This document shows, piece by piece, positions 1 to 8,505 of a stretch of 64,000 bases of DNA. The first letter of the stretch is position 1; each line of letters begins with the position of its first letter. Under the pieces are notes generated by a model. That model did no database searches. It was given only the letters and a program-made list of their open reading frames with translations, and was not told where the DNA came from. The position numbers and the translations under genes are program-made. This DNA comes from Brachybacterium saurashtrense. GTDB lineage: Bacteria > Actinomycetota > Actinomycetes > Actinomycetales > Dermabacteraceae. Location of the stretch: positions 1,736,001-1,800,000 of the forward strand of contig NZ_CP031356.1 of the NCBI RefSeq assembly GCF_003355475.1. The letters run 5' to 3'.

Positions 1-1197
1 GCGGCGGCGCTGTGGGGCGCCCTCCTGGCGCGCCTGGACGGCGGCGCGGAGGACGGCGACACGGAGGAGGGCGCCGCGGGCCGCACGCTCCTCGCGGTGA
101 TGGGCGTGCTCGCGCTCGCCGGGATCGGCCTCACCCTGCTCCACCCCAACACCGCCGTGACCACGCTGCTGCTGCTCGCCGCGCTCACCGCCGGCACCAC
201 GGCCGGTCGGTGGCGGCGGCGCCCGTGGCTGGCCGCGGTGCCGCTCGCGATGCTGCTGCCCTACCTGGTGATGACGTACTCGAGCCTGGGCGGGCACGTC
301 ACGGCCTTCGAGGGCGGGCTGCGGGTGAGCGCGCTCACGGGGCTCGGGGAGATCGTGCTGGGTCTGCTCACGGTGTGGCCGATGGCGCTGGGCGTGCTGC
401 TGGCGCCGCTGTGGTGGGCGGGGCTGGTGCGCTGCGCCGGGCGCCGCGGTCCGCGCTGGCTGGTGCTGGCCTGGCTGGTGATCGCGGTGCTGTACTTCGA
501 TGCGGCGATCGACGCGCCGGCCGATCTCTCGGCCCTCTACTACCGCGGCCAGGACCGCATCGCGATGACGCTGGCGATGCTGTGCGCCGTGCTGGTGGTC
601 CCCGGCCTGCAGCTGCTCGGCGAGGCGCTGCGGGCGCGCCTGTCCGCGCGCGGCGACTCCGCCGCGGGCGGCTCCGGCCCGGGCCGGGCCGGCCTGCCGC
701 GGGCGGCGGTGGTCGTGGCCGTGGCGCTCGCGGTGCTCGCCGCCGGCAGCTCGGTGCCGACCCGCCTGGACAACGCCGCGAAGAACCTCGCGGCGGACTA
801 TCCGGGCAGGGGCCGGTTCCTACAGGCCGACGAGCGCGCGCTGTTCGCACAGCACGCGCCGCAGATGGATCCGGACGGCGTGATCCTGGCCAGCCCGTAC
901 TCGGGCGCCGCCCACCTGTACGCGCTGTACGGGCTGTCGGTGCGCCTGCCCGTGCTGGGGATGTCCTACTCCGACCTCGACCGCGACCTGCTGTACGCCA
1001 CGGAGGACGCCGCCACGAACCCGGCCTCCTGCGCGCTGCTGCAGGAGCACGGCATCCGCTACGTGTACCAGGAGACCCAGCCGTACCAGCGCCACAAGAC
1101 CTCCGACTCGGTGAACCTCGCCTCGGAGGACCTGGGCCCGGTGCTGTTCGCCACCGGGCACTCCCGCATGATCGAGGTGGACTGCGATGCCTCCTGA
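1..1197 (+). CDS. DUF6541-type polytopic membrane protein, 3' part (cut by window start)
   Basis: The reading frame is already open at base 1, so the true start lies outside; about 398 residues are visible. The first two thirds are hydrophobic helices separated by Arg-rich loops, and the last ~130 residues look soluble. That tail contains DGVILASPYSGA followed by LYALYG, closely parallel to DAVVLADPRDGATLYWSLGG in the larger protein at 11578-13509, so the two look like paralogues. DUF6541 proteins are common in actinobacterial polysaccharide loci, but their reaction is unknown to me; a role in glycan transfer or assembly at the membrane is inferred from context. It overlaps the next gene by 11 bases, indicating co-transcription. 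Confidence 0.7.
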   Translation, partial: AAALWGALLARLDGGAEDGDTEEGAAGRTLLAVMGVLALAGIGLTLLHPNTAVTTLLLLAALTAGTTAGRWRRRPWLAAVPLAMLLPYLVMTYSSLGGHVTAFEGGLRVSALTGLGEIVLGLLTVWPMALGVLLAPLWWAGLVRCAGRRGPRWLVLAWLVIAVLYFDAAIDAPADLSALYYRGQDRIAMTLAMLCAVLVVPGLQLLGEALRARLSARGDSAAGGSGPGRAGLPRAAVVVAVALAVLAAGSSVPTRLDNAAKNLAADYPGRGRFLQADERALFAQHAPQMDPDGVILASPYSGAAHLYALYGLSVRLPVLGMSYSDLDRDLLYATEDAATNPASCALLQEHGIRYVYQETQPYQRHKTSDSVNLASEDLGPVLFATGHSRMIEVDCDAS

Positions 1198-2293
1198 GCA
1201 CGCCCCCGCTTCTCCCGCCGCGGACGGGGCCCCCGCGACCGGGGACCCGTCGTCGGCGCCCGCCGCGCGTCGCTACGTCCCGCTGCTGGACGTGATCCGG
1301 ATCGTCGCGATCATCGGGGTGGTCACGGTCCATGTGATCGCCGATCACGTGGGCCCCGACTCGCCCCTCGCCGTGCTGCTGCTGCGAGCGCTGCTGGCGG
1401 TCGCCGTGCCCGCCTTCGTGATGATCTCGGGCGTGCTCAACCTGGACCCGGCGGCGATGCGGGACGGCACCGGCAGCTTCCTGGGACGCCGCCTGCGACG
1501 CCTGCTCCCCGCGACGGTGGTGTGGACCGCGCTGTACGTGCTGCTGTCCGTGGATCTGGGCGTGGAGCCGCTGCTCGGCGAGGAGACGGTGCGCGGCCTG
1601 CTGGAGGCCTCCACCTTCCCGCACCTGTACTTCCTTCCGCTGATCATCGGTCTCACCGTGATCACTCCCCCGCTGGTGGGCTATCTCGCCGAGGCCCCGC
1701 GCCGCGCCTGGGGCGCGGGGGCGGTCGCGGCCGTGTGGGCGGCGGCGGCGATCGGCCTGGGGCCGCTCACCGCGGGCCTCTTCGAGGAGCCGATCACGCC
1801 GCTGCGGCTGGGCGCGCTGACCTTCTTCCTGCCCTATGTGGGCTACTACCTGCTGGGCCGTGCGGCCTGGACGGCCGCCCCCACCGGACGGCCGATCCTG
1901 GCCGCGCTGGCGGCGCTCGGCACGGTGATGACGGCGGCGACGGTGCTCGCCTACCGGGCGGACTGGACCCAGGAGCCCCCGGGGACGGTGCTGCTGCCCA
2001 CCTACTCCTCGCCCACGGTGATGGCGATGTCCGTGGCATGGATGACGCTGCTGCTGGCCTGCGGACGGTCGTGGCAGGTGGGACGGCGGGCGCAGTCGTG
2101 GCTGCGCGAGCTCGGCAACGCCTCCTTCGGGGTCTTCCTGCTGCACTTCGCGGTGCTGCTGGCCCTGCGCGCCCTCGGATTCCCGCAGGCGACGGCGCTT
2201 GATCTGCTGCTGCTCACCGCGGTGGTGACGGCGGTGTCCTTCGCCCTGGTGGTGGCGGGGCGGCGCGTCCCGCTCGTGCGCGAGATCCTGTGA
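1187..2293 (+). CDS. Acyltransferase family 3 membrane protein (probable glycan O-acyltransferase)
   Basis: This 368-residue polytopic membrane protein has the layout of the acyltransferase-3 family, which moves acyl groups (usually acetyl) onto surface sugars. Visible marks are PLLDVIRIVAIIGVVTVHV near residues 31-49, with the helix-1 His of the family, PAFVMISGVL near residue 80, and RRLRRLLPATVVW near residue 105. About ten hydrophobic segments can be drawn. The Pro/Ala-rich first 28 residues are a cytoplasmic tail. The start codon lies inside the end of the preceding DUF6541 gene, so both probably act on the same glycan. The acceptor sugar cannot be read from sequence. Confidence 0.8.
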   Translation: MPPEHAPASPAADGAPATGDPSSAPAARRYVPLLDVIRIVAIIGVVTVHVIADHVGPDSPLAVLLLRALLAVAVPAFVMISGVLNLDPAAMRDGTGSFLGRRLRRLLPATVVWTALYVLLSVDLGVEPLLGEETVRGLLEASTFPHLYFLPLIIGLTVITPPLVGYLAEAPRRAWGAGAVAAVWAAAAIGLGPLTAGLFEEPITPLRLGALTFFLPYVGYYLLGRAAWTAAPTGRPILAALAALGTVMTAATVLAYRADWTQEPPGTVLLPTYSSPTVMAMSVAWMTLLLACGRSWQVGRRAQSWLRELGNASFGVFLLHFAVLLALRALGFPQATALDLLLLTAVVTAVSFALVVAGRRVPLVREIL

Positions 2294-2297
2294 CGGC

Positions 2298-2318
2298 GCG
2301 GGGCCGGCAGTGCCCCGC
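2298..2318. terminator. Short GC hairpin between convergent genes
   Basis: GCGGGGC and GCCCCGC form a perfect 7-base stem with a 7-base loop in the 36-base gap between two convergent genes. There is no clear T-run, so it may stop transcription from either side only partly. Confidence 0.5.
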
Positions 2319-2329
2319 CCCATCCGTTG

Positions 2330-3532
2330 TCACCGCCGGCCGGGCAGCGTCTGCAGGATCGCCTCGGCTCCCCGGGCGGCGCAGCCCGCGAGCGAGGCGT
2401 TCTCCACGGTCCACTGCCGAACAGCCGCGGCAGCGGGCCGTCCGTCCCCGCGCAGCGCACGATCCATCGCGGCCGCCACCTGGGCGGCGTCGTGGTCGCA
2501 GGCCCATCCCAGGCCGTGGTCGCGGATGCGGTCGTGGGCCGCGCCCTCCCCGGCGTGGATCACCGGGGTGCCGGTGGCGGTGGCGGCGTAGATCTTGGTG
2601 GGCAGAGCGAACTCGTAGCCCTGCCCCGGGGTGATGGAGGAGAGCCCGGCCACGGCCCCGCGCAGCTGCGCGGCGACCTGGGCGGCCGGGATCTTGGCAC
2701 GGAACTCGATCCCCTCGAGGCCCTCTGCGCGTGCCCGCGCCTCGAGCGCGTCGCGGCCGCTGCCCTCGGAGAAGAACAGCAGCCGCGCCGTGGGGTGGTC
2801 CCGACGCACTGTCGCGAAGGCGTCGAGGAACACCTCGGCGCCCTGCCACTCGGAGACGGTGCCCGCGTACACGAAGTAGGGCCCCTCCTCGTCGCCGTCC
2901 GGCCCGCGCTCGGTGAAGGTCTCCGTGTCGATGCCGTTGCCCACCATCACCAGCGAGTCCCGTGCGCCGATCAGCTCCTCGAGGCGGTGCTGGACGCCGG
3001 GCGAGATGGTGAGCACCCGCGCCGCGCGCCTCCACACCGTGGTCTCCGCCCACCGCACCAGCGAGCGCACCGCCGTGGGCACGCCCTCCACGCTGTCGGT
3101 CGCATCGGACCAGACGTCCGCGGCGTAGAAGGTGTAGGGGACGCGGCGCAGCGCCGCGGCGACCATCCCGACCAGGCCGGTGGTCGGCGGCGGCTCGATC
3201 ACCAGGGCGTCCATCCGGCGCTGGAGCAGCAGGCGCAGCGCGAGCGGGACGTCGAAGCTCAGGTAGGAGAGGTATCCGCGCACCTGTCCCTGGGCATCGC
3301 GCCGGACGGGCCAGCGGGACACCCGGCGGCTCCGCGACCGGGCCGCGCCGGCGCCCGGCACGGTGGAGGTGAGCACGGTGACCTCGGCGCCGGCGCGTTC
3401 GAGGGCGAGCACCAGGGCCTCCAGGCGGAAGGCCGCGGCGACGGGTTCCGGCGCGTACAGCCGGGTCGCGATCACCACGTGCGGCGGGCGCTGCGCCCCG
3501 CGGCGGCGCGGGGTCCTGGACCGCCCGGCCAT
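2330..3532 (-). CDS. GT4-family glycosyltransferase (WbuB-like)
   Basis: A 400-residue GT-B glycosyltransferase, probably cytoplasmic and membrane-associated, adding a sugar to a lipid-linked glycan. The N-terminal acceptor domain begins with ATRLYAPEPVAAAFR (residues ~22-36) and contains FYAADVWSDA. The C-terminal donor domain has YAGTVSEWQGAEVFLDAF and the GT4 signature region GYEFALPTKIYAATATGTPVI. This pattern resembles WbuB/WcaI-type enzymes, often N-acetylhexosaminyl or fucosaminyl transferases; donor and linkage are not readable here. The ATG start overlaps the stop of the upstream epimerase by one base (TGATG), so the pair is translationally coupled. A much longer upstream extension of the frame is only an antisense shadow. 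Confidence 0.85.
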   Translation of the reverse strand: MAGRSRTPRRRGAQRPPHVVIATRLYAPEPVAAAFRLEALVLALERAGAEVTVLTSTVPGAGAARSRSRRVSRWPVRRDAQGQVRGYLSYLSFDVPLALRLLLQRRMDALVIEPPPTTGLVGMVAAALRRVPYTFYAADVWSDATDSVEGVPTAVRSLVRWAETTVWRRAARVLTISPGVQHRLEELIGARDSLVMVGNGIDTETFTERGPDGDEEGPYFVYAGTVSEWQGAEVFLDAFATVRRDHPTARLLFFSEGSGRDALEARARAEGLEGIEFRAKIPAAQVAAQLRGAVAGLSSITPGQGYEFALPTKIYAATATGTPVIHAGEGAAHDRIRDHGLGWACDHDAAQVAAAMDRALRGDGRPAAAAVRQWTVENASLAGCAARGAEAILQTLPGRR

Positions 3533-4596
3533 CAGGCGCGCTCCCGCAGCGCGTCGATGCTGCGCAGGGCGGCGGTGCCGTCGCCGTAGTGCGGGGGCCG
3601 CGCGGTGGTGGGGCGGGGGCGGGACACGGCGGCGGGGAGCTCGGCGGGGTCGACGACCAGGCGGTTCCAGTCGTCCTCTAGGGTCTCGACCCATTCGGTC
3701 TCGGTGCGGACGGTGGAGCAGGGCGTCCCCAGGAGGTAGGCCTCCTTCTGCAGGCCGCCGGAATCGGTGACCACGGCGGCGGCGTGCTGGACGGCGTTCA
3801 CGAGATCGGGGTAGGCGACGGGCGCGCCCACGTGAACGGCCCCGCCGGCGAGCGCGATCCCGGCGGCCTCTGCCTTGGCCACCAGGCGGGGGTGGGCGAA
3901 CAGGGCCAGCGGCGTCTCCAGCGCCTGCAGCGCCTCGACGACGGCGCGCAGGCGGGCCGGGTCGTCGGTGTTGTCCGCGCGGTGGATGGTGGCGACCGCG
4001 TAGTCGCCCGCGGGGTCGATGCCCTCGGGCAGTCGCAGCGGCTCCCCCTCGACGGCGGAGGCGACGCGCAGGCACACGTCGGTCATCACGTCGCCGGTGA
4101 CCACCGTGCGTGCGGCGAGTCCCTCCGCGGCGAGGTGCTCGCGGGCCACCTCGGTGGGGGCCAGGAGCAGGTCCGCGGCGTGATCGGTGAGCACCCGGTT
4201 GTGCTCCTCGGGCATACGGCGGTTGAAGGAGCGCAGCCCGGCCTCGAGGTGCGCCACCTTCAGGTGCATCTTCACGGCGGCCAGGGTGCCGGCGAGGGTG
4301 GAGTTGGTGTCGCCGTACACCAGCGTCCAGTCGGGCCGGTGCTCCTCGAGCACCTCGTCCATGCCGGCGAGCATCGCGCCGGTCTGGCGGCCGTGGCTGC
4401 CGGAGCCGACGGCGAGGTTGACGTCCGGGGCGGGGATCCGCAGGTCCGCGAAGAACACGTCGCTCATGGCGGCGTCGTAGTGCTGGCCGGTGTGGACGAT
4501 GATGTGCTCCACGTCGTCCCGCTGCGCGGCGGCGTCCGCGATTGCGGCGAGCTTGACGAACTGTGGGCGCGCGCCCACCACGGACAGGATCTTCAC
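3532..4596 (-). CDS. Non-hydrolysing UDP-N-acetylhexosamine 2-epimerase (WecB/WbpI family)
   Basis: A cytoplasmic 354-residue enzyme inverting C2 of a UDP-HexNAc. The GTG start opens with KILSVVGARPQFVK and has an AAGGAGGAG ribosome site about 8 bases upstream. Family motifs are HTGQHYDAAMSDVFF, YGDTNSTLAG, HLEAGLRSFNRRMPEE, IHRADNTDDP and VTDSGGLQKEA, covering the usual catalytic Asp, Glu and His positions. Several of these (HTGQHxDxxMSxxFF, SFNxRMPEE, NTDDPxRL, TEWVE) remind me of WbpI, which makes UDP-ManNAc3NAcA, more than of E. coli WecB. The acetamido-sugar genes at 15026-17840 support that reading, but UDP-GlcNAc as substrate remains possible. Confidence 0.85.
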   Translation of the reverse strand: MKILSVVGARPQFVKLAAIADAAAQRDDVEHIIVHTGQHYDAAMSDVFFADLRIPAPDVNLAVGSGSHGRQTGAMLAGMDEVLEEHRPDWTLVYGDTNSTLAGTLAAVKMHLKVAHLEAGLRSFNRRMPEEHNRVLTDHAADLLLAPTEVAREHLAAEGLAARTVVTGDVMTDVCLRVASAVEGEPLRLPEGIDPAGDYAVATIHRADNTDDPARLRAVVEALQALETPLALFAHPRLVAKAEAAGIALAGGAVHVGAPVAYPDLVNAVQHAAAVVTDSGGLQKEAYLLGTPCSTVRTETEWVETLEDDWNRLVVDPAELPAAVSRPRPTTARPPHYGDGTAALRSIDALRERA

Positions 4597-4677
4597 GGCG
4601 CGGACTCCTCCTTCGCGCGAACGCCTCGCCGGCCGCACGGACCGACGCGGCGCACGGGATGACCCGGGGCTCGCGGG

Positions 4678-4683
4678 TACAGT
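4678..4683 (+). promoter_or_regulatory. Candidate -10 box in divergent gap
   Basis: TACAGT fits the actinobacterial TANNNT -10 pattern. It lies in the 193-base gap between the divergent epimerase and glycosyltransferase genes, about 107 bases before the plus-strand start. No convincing -35 was seen. Confidence 0.4.
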
Positions 4684-4789
4684 GATCGGGGCCCACCTTA
4701 GCTGTCGGCCGACCCCGATCAGCCCCAGGCGACACGGACGGCCGCGACGGCGCACAGCACCGAGACGGCCGGCCGGGAACGGAACATGC

Positions 4790-6151
4790 ATGACCTCTCA
4801 TCCGGGCGCGCAGGACCCGCGCGTGGTGGTCCTCGTGTACAACGACTGCGCCAACGACTCGCGCGTGCTCAAGGAGTCCGCGACACTGCACGACGCGGGG
4901 TACGTGACCCGCATCGTGGCGGTGGAGCGGCGCGAGAAGGGTCACGTCGCCGGGCGCACCGCGCTGCAGGAGCGGCTCGACCTCGAACGGGTGCCGGAGT
5001 TCGCGATCGACAGGATCTCCCCCGCCCTCGCCCCGCTGTGGCGCAACCTGATCCGGCAGGGCGAGGTGGCCCCGGGCGGGGCGCCCGCCGCGCCCGACGC
5101 CGCCCCCGTGGGCCGGCGCGCCGCCGGGCTGAAGCTCGCGATGCTGCGCCGGCTGCGGGGCGTGGGCGAGCGCGCGTACCGCACCATCGCGCTGGGCACC
5201 TACTGGGTCAACGCCACGCGGTCGGCGCTGCGCTTCTCCCCGGACGTCATCCACGCCAACGACGGCAACACCCTGGTGCCGGCGCTCGCCGTGCGCGCCC
5301 TGTCCCGGCGCCGGGTGGGGATCGTCTACGACTCGCACGAGCTGTGGCGCCACCGCAACATCCGCCCGGACCGCCTGCTCGCCCCGCTGGTGGAGCGCCT
5401 CGCGGAGAGCGTGGGCATCCGGGTGGCGGACGGCGTGATCACCGTCTCGCCCTCGATCGCGCGCTGGCTGGAGGAGACCTACGCCCTGCCCGAGCGACCC
5501 TCGCTGGTGCGCAACGTGCCGGCCGAGGGCGAGGCCCCGGACCCCTCCACCGGCGTGCTGCGGGAGCGGGCTGGGCTCGCCCCGGAGGACAAGGTGATCG
5601 CCTACGGCGGCCGGATCACCACCTCCCGCGGCATCGAGGAGACCATCGCCGCACTGCCCCACCTGCCCGAGAGCGTGCACTTCGTGCTGCTGGGCTACGG
5701 CGAGCCGGACGCCCTCGCCGCGGTGCGGGGCGAGGCCGCGCGGTGGGGCATGGAGGACCGGGTGCACCTGGTGGGCGCCGTCGCGCCCGACGAGGTCTCC
5801 CGGGCGCTGGCCGACGGCGACGTCGCCGTGGTGCACGTGCGCCCGGTGTGCCTGTCCTACCGCTACGCCCTGCCCAACAAGCTCTTCGAGTCGATCCGGG
5901 CCGGGCTCCCCATCGCGGCCGCGGATCTGCCGGACATGCGGGAGGTCGTCGAGGAGCTCGGCGTGGGCGAGGTGTTCCGCGGCACCAGCGCCGAGGACCT
6001 CGCCGCGGCGCTCACCGCGATCCTCGAGGACCCGGAGCCGTACCGGGAGCGGGCACTGCAGGCCGGCCCCACCCTCACCTGGGAGCTGGAGGCCTCCCGG
6101 ATGCTCGCGCTGTACGCGCGGGTGCTGGAGCGGGTCGAGGAGGGCTCCTGA
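4790..6151 (+). CDS. GT4-family glycosyltransferase
   Basis: A 453-residue GT-B glycosyltransferase. The N-terminal domain opens with VVLVYNDCANDSRVLKES and contains HANDGNTLVPALA and YDSHELWRHRN, typical of a GT4 subgroup. The C-terminal nucleotide-sugar domain has YGGRITTSRGIEETI, LLGYGEPDALA and LPNKLFESIRAGLPIAA, where the Glu serves donor binding. The ATG chosen gives the natural N-terminal strand; longer frames upstream run into the divergent promoter region. Its stop overlaps the next start by one base. It shares the ANDxNTL and DSHE/DLHE layout with the transferase at 8506-9633, so the two are probably related. Sugar specificity is unknown. Confidence 0.85.
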   Translation: MTSHPGAQDPRVVVLVYNDCANDSRVLKESATLHDAGYVTRIVAVERREKGHVAGRTALQERLDLERVPEFAIDRISPALAPLWRNLIRQGEVAPGGAPAAPDAAPVGRRAAGLKLAMLRRLRGVGERAYRTIALGTYWVNATRSALRFSPDVIHANDGNTLVPALAVRALSRRRVGIVYDSHELWRHRNIRPDRLLAPLVERLAESVGIRVADGVITVSPSIARWLEETYALPERPSLVRNVPAEGEAPDPSTGVLRERAGLAPEDKVIAYGGRITTSRGIEETIAALPHLPESVHFVLLGYGEPDALAAVRGEAARWGMEDRVHLVGAVAPDEVSRALADGDVAVVHVRPVCLSYRYALPNKLFESIRAGLPIAAADLPDMREVVEELGVGEVFRGTSAEDLAAALTAILEDPEPYRERALQAGPTLTWELEASRMLALYARVLERVEEGS

Positions 6152-8430
6152 TGCGCGTCACCGCCGTCACCACCTGGTTCCCCACGCAGGCGGCACCCTC
6201 GCGCGGCGCCTTCGTGGTGCGGGACCTGCAGGCGATCGCGGCGCACGCCGAGGTGCGCCTGGTGCACCTGGTGCCTCCGGCCGACGACGACGGCACCCGG
6301 CGCCTGGTGCACGAGGGGCTCGAGGTGCTGCGGATCCCGATGGACCCCCGACGCCCCGACCAGGTGCTGCGGGCCTCCCGTGCCCTCGCGCGGGCCATGC
6401 GGGGCGCGGACCTGGTGCACTCGATGGCGTTCTCCTCGCTGCTGCCGCTGGCGCTGCGCCGCCCGGACGTGCCGTGGCTGCACACCGAGCACTGGTCCGC
6501 GCTGACCACGCCCTCCACGCTGCCCCTCGCCGCGCGCACGGCGCTGCCCGCCCTCTCGCGGATGCTGGCCCTCCCGGACCGGGTCACCGCGGTGTGCGAG
6601 TTCCTGGCCCGCCCGATCCGGGCAGTGCGGGGCGGACGGGAGACCGCCGTGGTGCCGTGCATCGTCGAGCCCGGGCCCCTGGTCGCGCGGCGGGATCGCG
6701 CCGACGGCCGCCTGCAGCTGGTCTCCACCGGCGGCCTCATCGAGCGCAAGGATCCGCTGCTGGCCGTGGAGGTGCTGGCCCGCCTGGTGGAGGACGGGGC
6801 CGACGCCCACCTGGAGTGGCTGGGCGAGGGCCCGCTGCGCGCGGCGACCGAGGCCCGCGCCCGCGAGCTCGGTGTGAAAGGCCGCCTGGCGCTGCCGGGC
6901 ACCCGGTCGCCCGCCGAGGTGCGCGAGGCGCTGGGGCGGGCCGATCTGTTCTTCGGCCCCACCCGGGCGGACAACTTCTTCGTCTCCGCCGCGGAGGCGA
7001 TCGTGGCCGGGCGCCCGGTGGTGCTGGGCGCCACCGGCGGGCAGGGCGAGTACGTCCGCCCCGAGGTGGGCGCGCTGGTGCCCGTGCAGGACGCGGCGGC
7101 CTACGCCGAGGCGGTGCTCGCCGTGGACGCGCGCACCCGCGACCTCTCCGCCGAGGTCATCGCGGGGACGATCGGGGACGCGTTCTCCACCGCGACCGTG
7201 GGCCGGGCCTATGCGGCGCAGTACCGCGAGCTGCTGGCCGGGGTGACGGCGCGCCGCGCCCCGGCCGCCGGGTCGTCGTCCGCCGCCGTGCGCGATGCGG
7301 CAGCGTCCCTCCCCGCGGCGCCCGCGACGCCGTCCGGCGGGAGGCGGGTCGAGGTGATCATCGCCTGCCACACCCCGGAGCGCCCGGTGGGCCGTGCCGT
7401 CGCCTCGGTCCTCGACGGCAACGGCGAGGACGCCTCCGTCGCGGTGATCTGCCACAACCGCTCCGCCGAGGAGATCGCCGCGGCGCTGCGCCCGCAGGAC
7501 GTGCCCCGGGTGCGCTTCCTGGAGCATCGCGACGAGCACCGCAGCGCCTCCGGGCCCTTCAACGCCGGGATCGCCTCGAGCGAGGCCGAGTTCGTGGCGA
7601 TCATCGGCTCGGACGACACCCTCGAGCCCGGGGCCGTCGCCTCCTGGCTCGCAGTCCAGGCCCGCACCGGCGCCGAGTTCGTGCTCACCCGGCTGGCGCT
7701 CGGCGGTCCCGGGCACGGCGTGCCGACCCCGGCGGTGCGGATGCACCGCGCGGGCCTGGTGGACCTGGTGGCCGATCGTCTGAGCTATCGCTCCGCGCCG
7801 CTGGGGCTGATGCGCCGCGAGATGCTGCGGCGCACGGGCCTGGCGCTGGTGGAGGGTGCGACCGTGGGCGGCGACGTCGCCATGGTGACGCAGATGATGG
7901 CGAGCGTGCCCACCGCCTACGACCGCTGCGGCCCCGCCTACGTGATCGGGGAGGACGCCGGCGACCGCGTCACCTACGTGGTGCGGCCCATGACGGAGCA
8001 GCTCGGCTTCGTGCCGCCGCTGCTGGAGGCCGAGTGGTTCACGGCCCTGCCGCGGCGGGCCCGCGCCGCGATCGGCACCAAGATCCTGCGGATCCACGTG
8101 TTCGGAGCCGTGTTCTACCGCGGGGACGAGGAGATCTGGACCGCGGCGGAGCGCGAGGACCTGGCCCGTCTCACGGCGCAGGTGCTCGAGGCCGCTCCCG
8201 GCGCCCAGCACCCGCTCTCGCGGGCCGACCGCCGGCTGCTCGACGCCTGCCTGGATCCGTCCGTCCCGGCGCCTCGACTGATCGCGGCGGCGCAGCAGCG
8301 GCGGCGGCACGGCCGGCCGGGCACGCTGCTCCCCCGCGACCTGGCCTGGACGCTGCACCGCGAGGCGCCGCTGCGCTTCATGGCCGCCTCGCTGGCGGTG
8401 CGGCACCTGCCGCGGGCGTCGCGGCGCTGA
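6151..8430 (+). CDS. Bifunctional glycosyltransferase: GT4 domain fused to GT2 domain
   Basis: At 759 residues this is about twice a normal transferase. Residues 1 to ~370 form a GT-B/GT4 enzyme: start RVTAVTTWFPTQAAPSRGAFV, then HTEHWSAL, STGGLIERKDPLLAVEVL and a FFVSAAEAIVAGRPVVLGA donor site. An Ala/Ser-rich linker (~370-398) leads to a GT-A/GT2 module beginning RRVEVIIACHTPERPVGRAVASVL, with the DXD-like IGSDDTLEPGAV near residue 490. The stretch after ~600 is not a recognised domain. The fusion could add two successive sugars, or one domain could act as a scaffold. It is translationally coupled to the preceding GT4 gene. The GT2 half is somewhat atypical, so its activity is less sure. 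Confidence 0.8.
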   Translation: MRVTAVTTWFPTQAAPSRGAFVVRDLQAIAAHAEVRLVHLVPPADDDGTRRLVHEGLEVLRIPMDPRRPDQVLRASRALARAMRGADLVHSMAFSSLLPLALRRPDVPWLHTEHWSALTTPSTLPLAARTALPALSRMLALPDRVTAVCEFLARPIRAVRGGRETAVVPCIVEPGPLVARRDRADGRLQLVSTGGLIERKDPLLAVEVLARLVEDGADAHLEWLGEGPLRAATEARARELGVKGRLALPGTRSPAEVREALGRADLFFGPTRADNFFVSAAEAIVAGRPVVLGATGGQGEYVRPEVGALVPVQDAAAYAEAVLAVDARTRDLSAEVIAGTIGDAFSTATVGRAYAAQYRELLAGVTARRAPAAGSSSAAVRDAAASLPAAPATPSGGRRVEVIIACHTPERPVGRAVASVLDGNGEDASVAVICHNRSAEEIAAALRPQDVPRVRFLEHRDEHRSASGPFNAGIASSEAEFVAIIGSDDTLEPGAVASWLAVQARTGAEFVLTRLALGGPGHGVPTPAVRMHRAGLVDLVADRLSYRSAPLGLMRREMLRRTGLALVEGATVGGDVAMVTQMMASVPTAYDRCGPAYVIGEDAGDRVTYVVRPMTEQLGFVPPLLEAEWFTALPRRARAAIGTKILRIHVFGAVFYRGDEEIWTAAEREDLARLTAQVLEAAPGAQHPLSRADRRLLDACLDPSVPAPRLIAAAQQRRRHGRPGTLLPRDLAWTLHREAPLRFMAASLAVRHLPRASRR

Positions 8431-8442
8431 GACCGCGCCCTG

Positions 8443-8499
8443 CGTTCCCGTCTCCGCCGGGCGTTCCTGTGCCCACCGGGCGCTCCCGACCCCGCCGGG
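8443..8499. repeat. Three tandem 19-base repeats
   Basis: Three imperfect 19-base units follow directly on each other, each opening CGYTCC and ending in RCCGGG. They fill the 75-base gap between convergent genes at 8430 and 8506. Their period is not a multiple of three and no gene reads through them. They may help end transcription or be slippage-prone DNA. Confidence 0.55.
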
Positions 8500-8505
8500 C
8501 GCGGC

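Noticed and set aside
2330-5836. A 1168-codon open frame on the minus strand
   Set aside because: Only its last 400 codons look like a protein (the GT4 enzyme). The rest lies over other real genes and is Arg/Gly-rich shadow typical of high-GC DNA.
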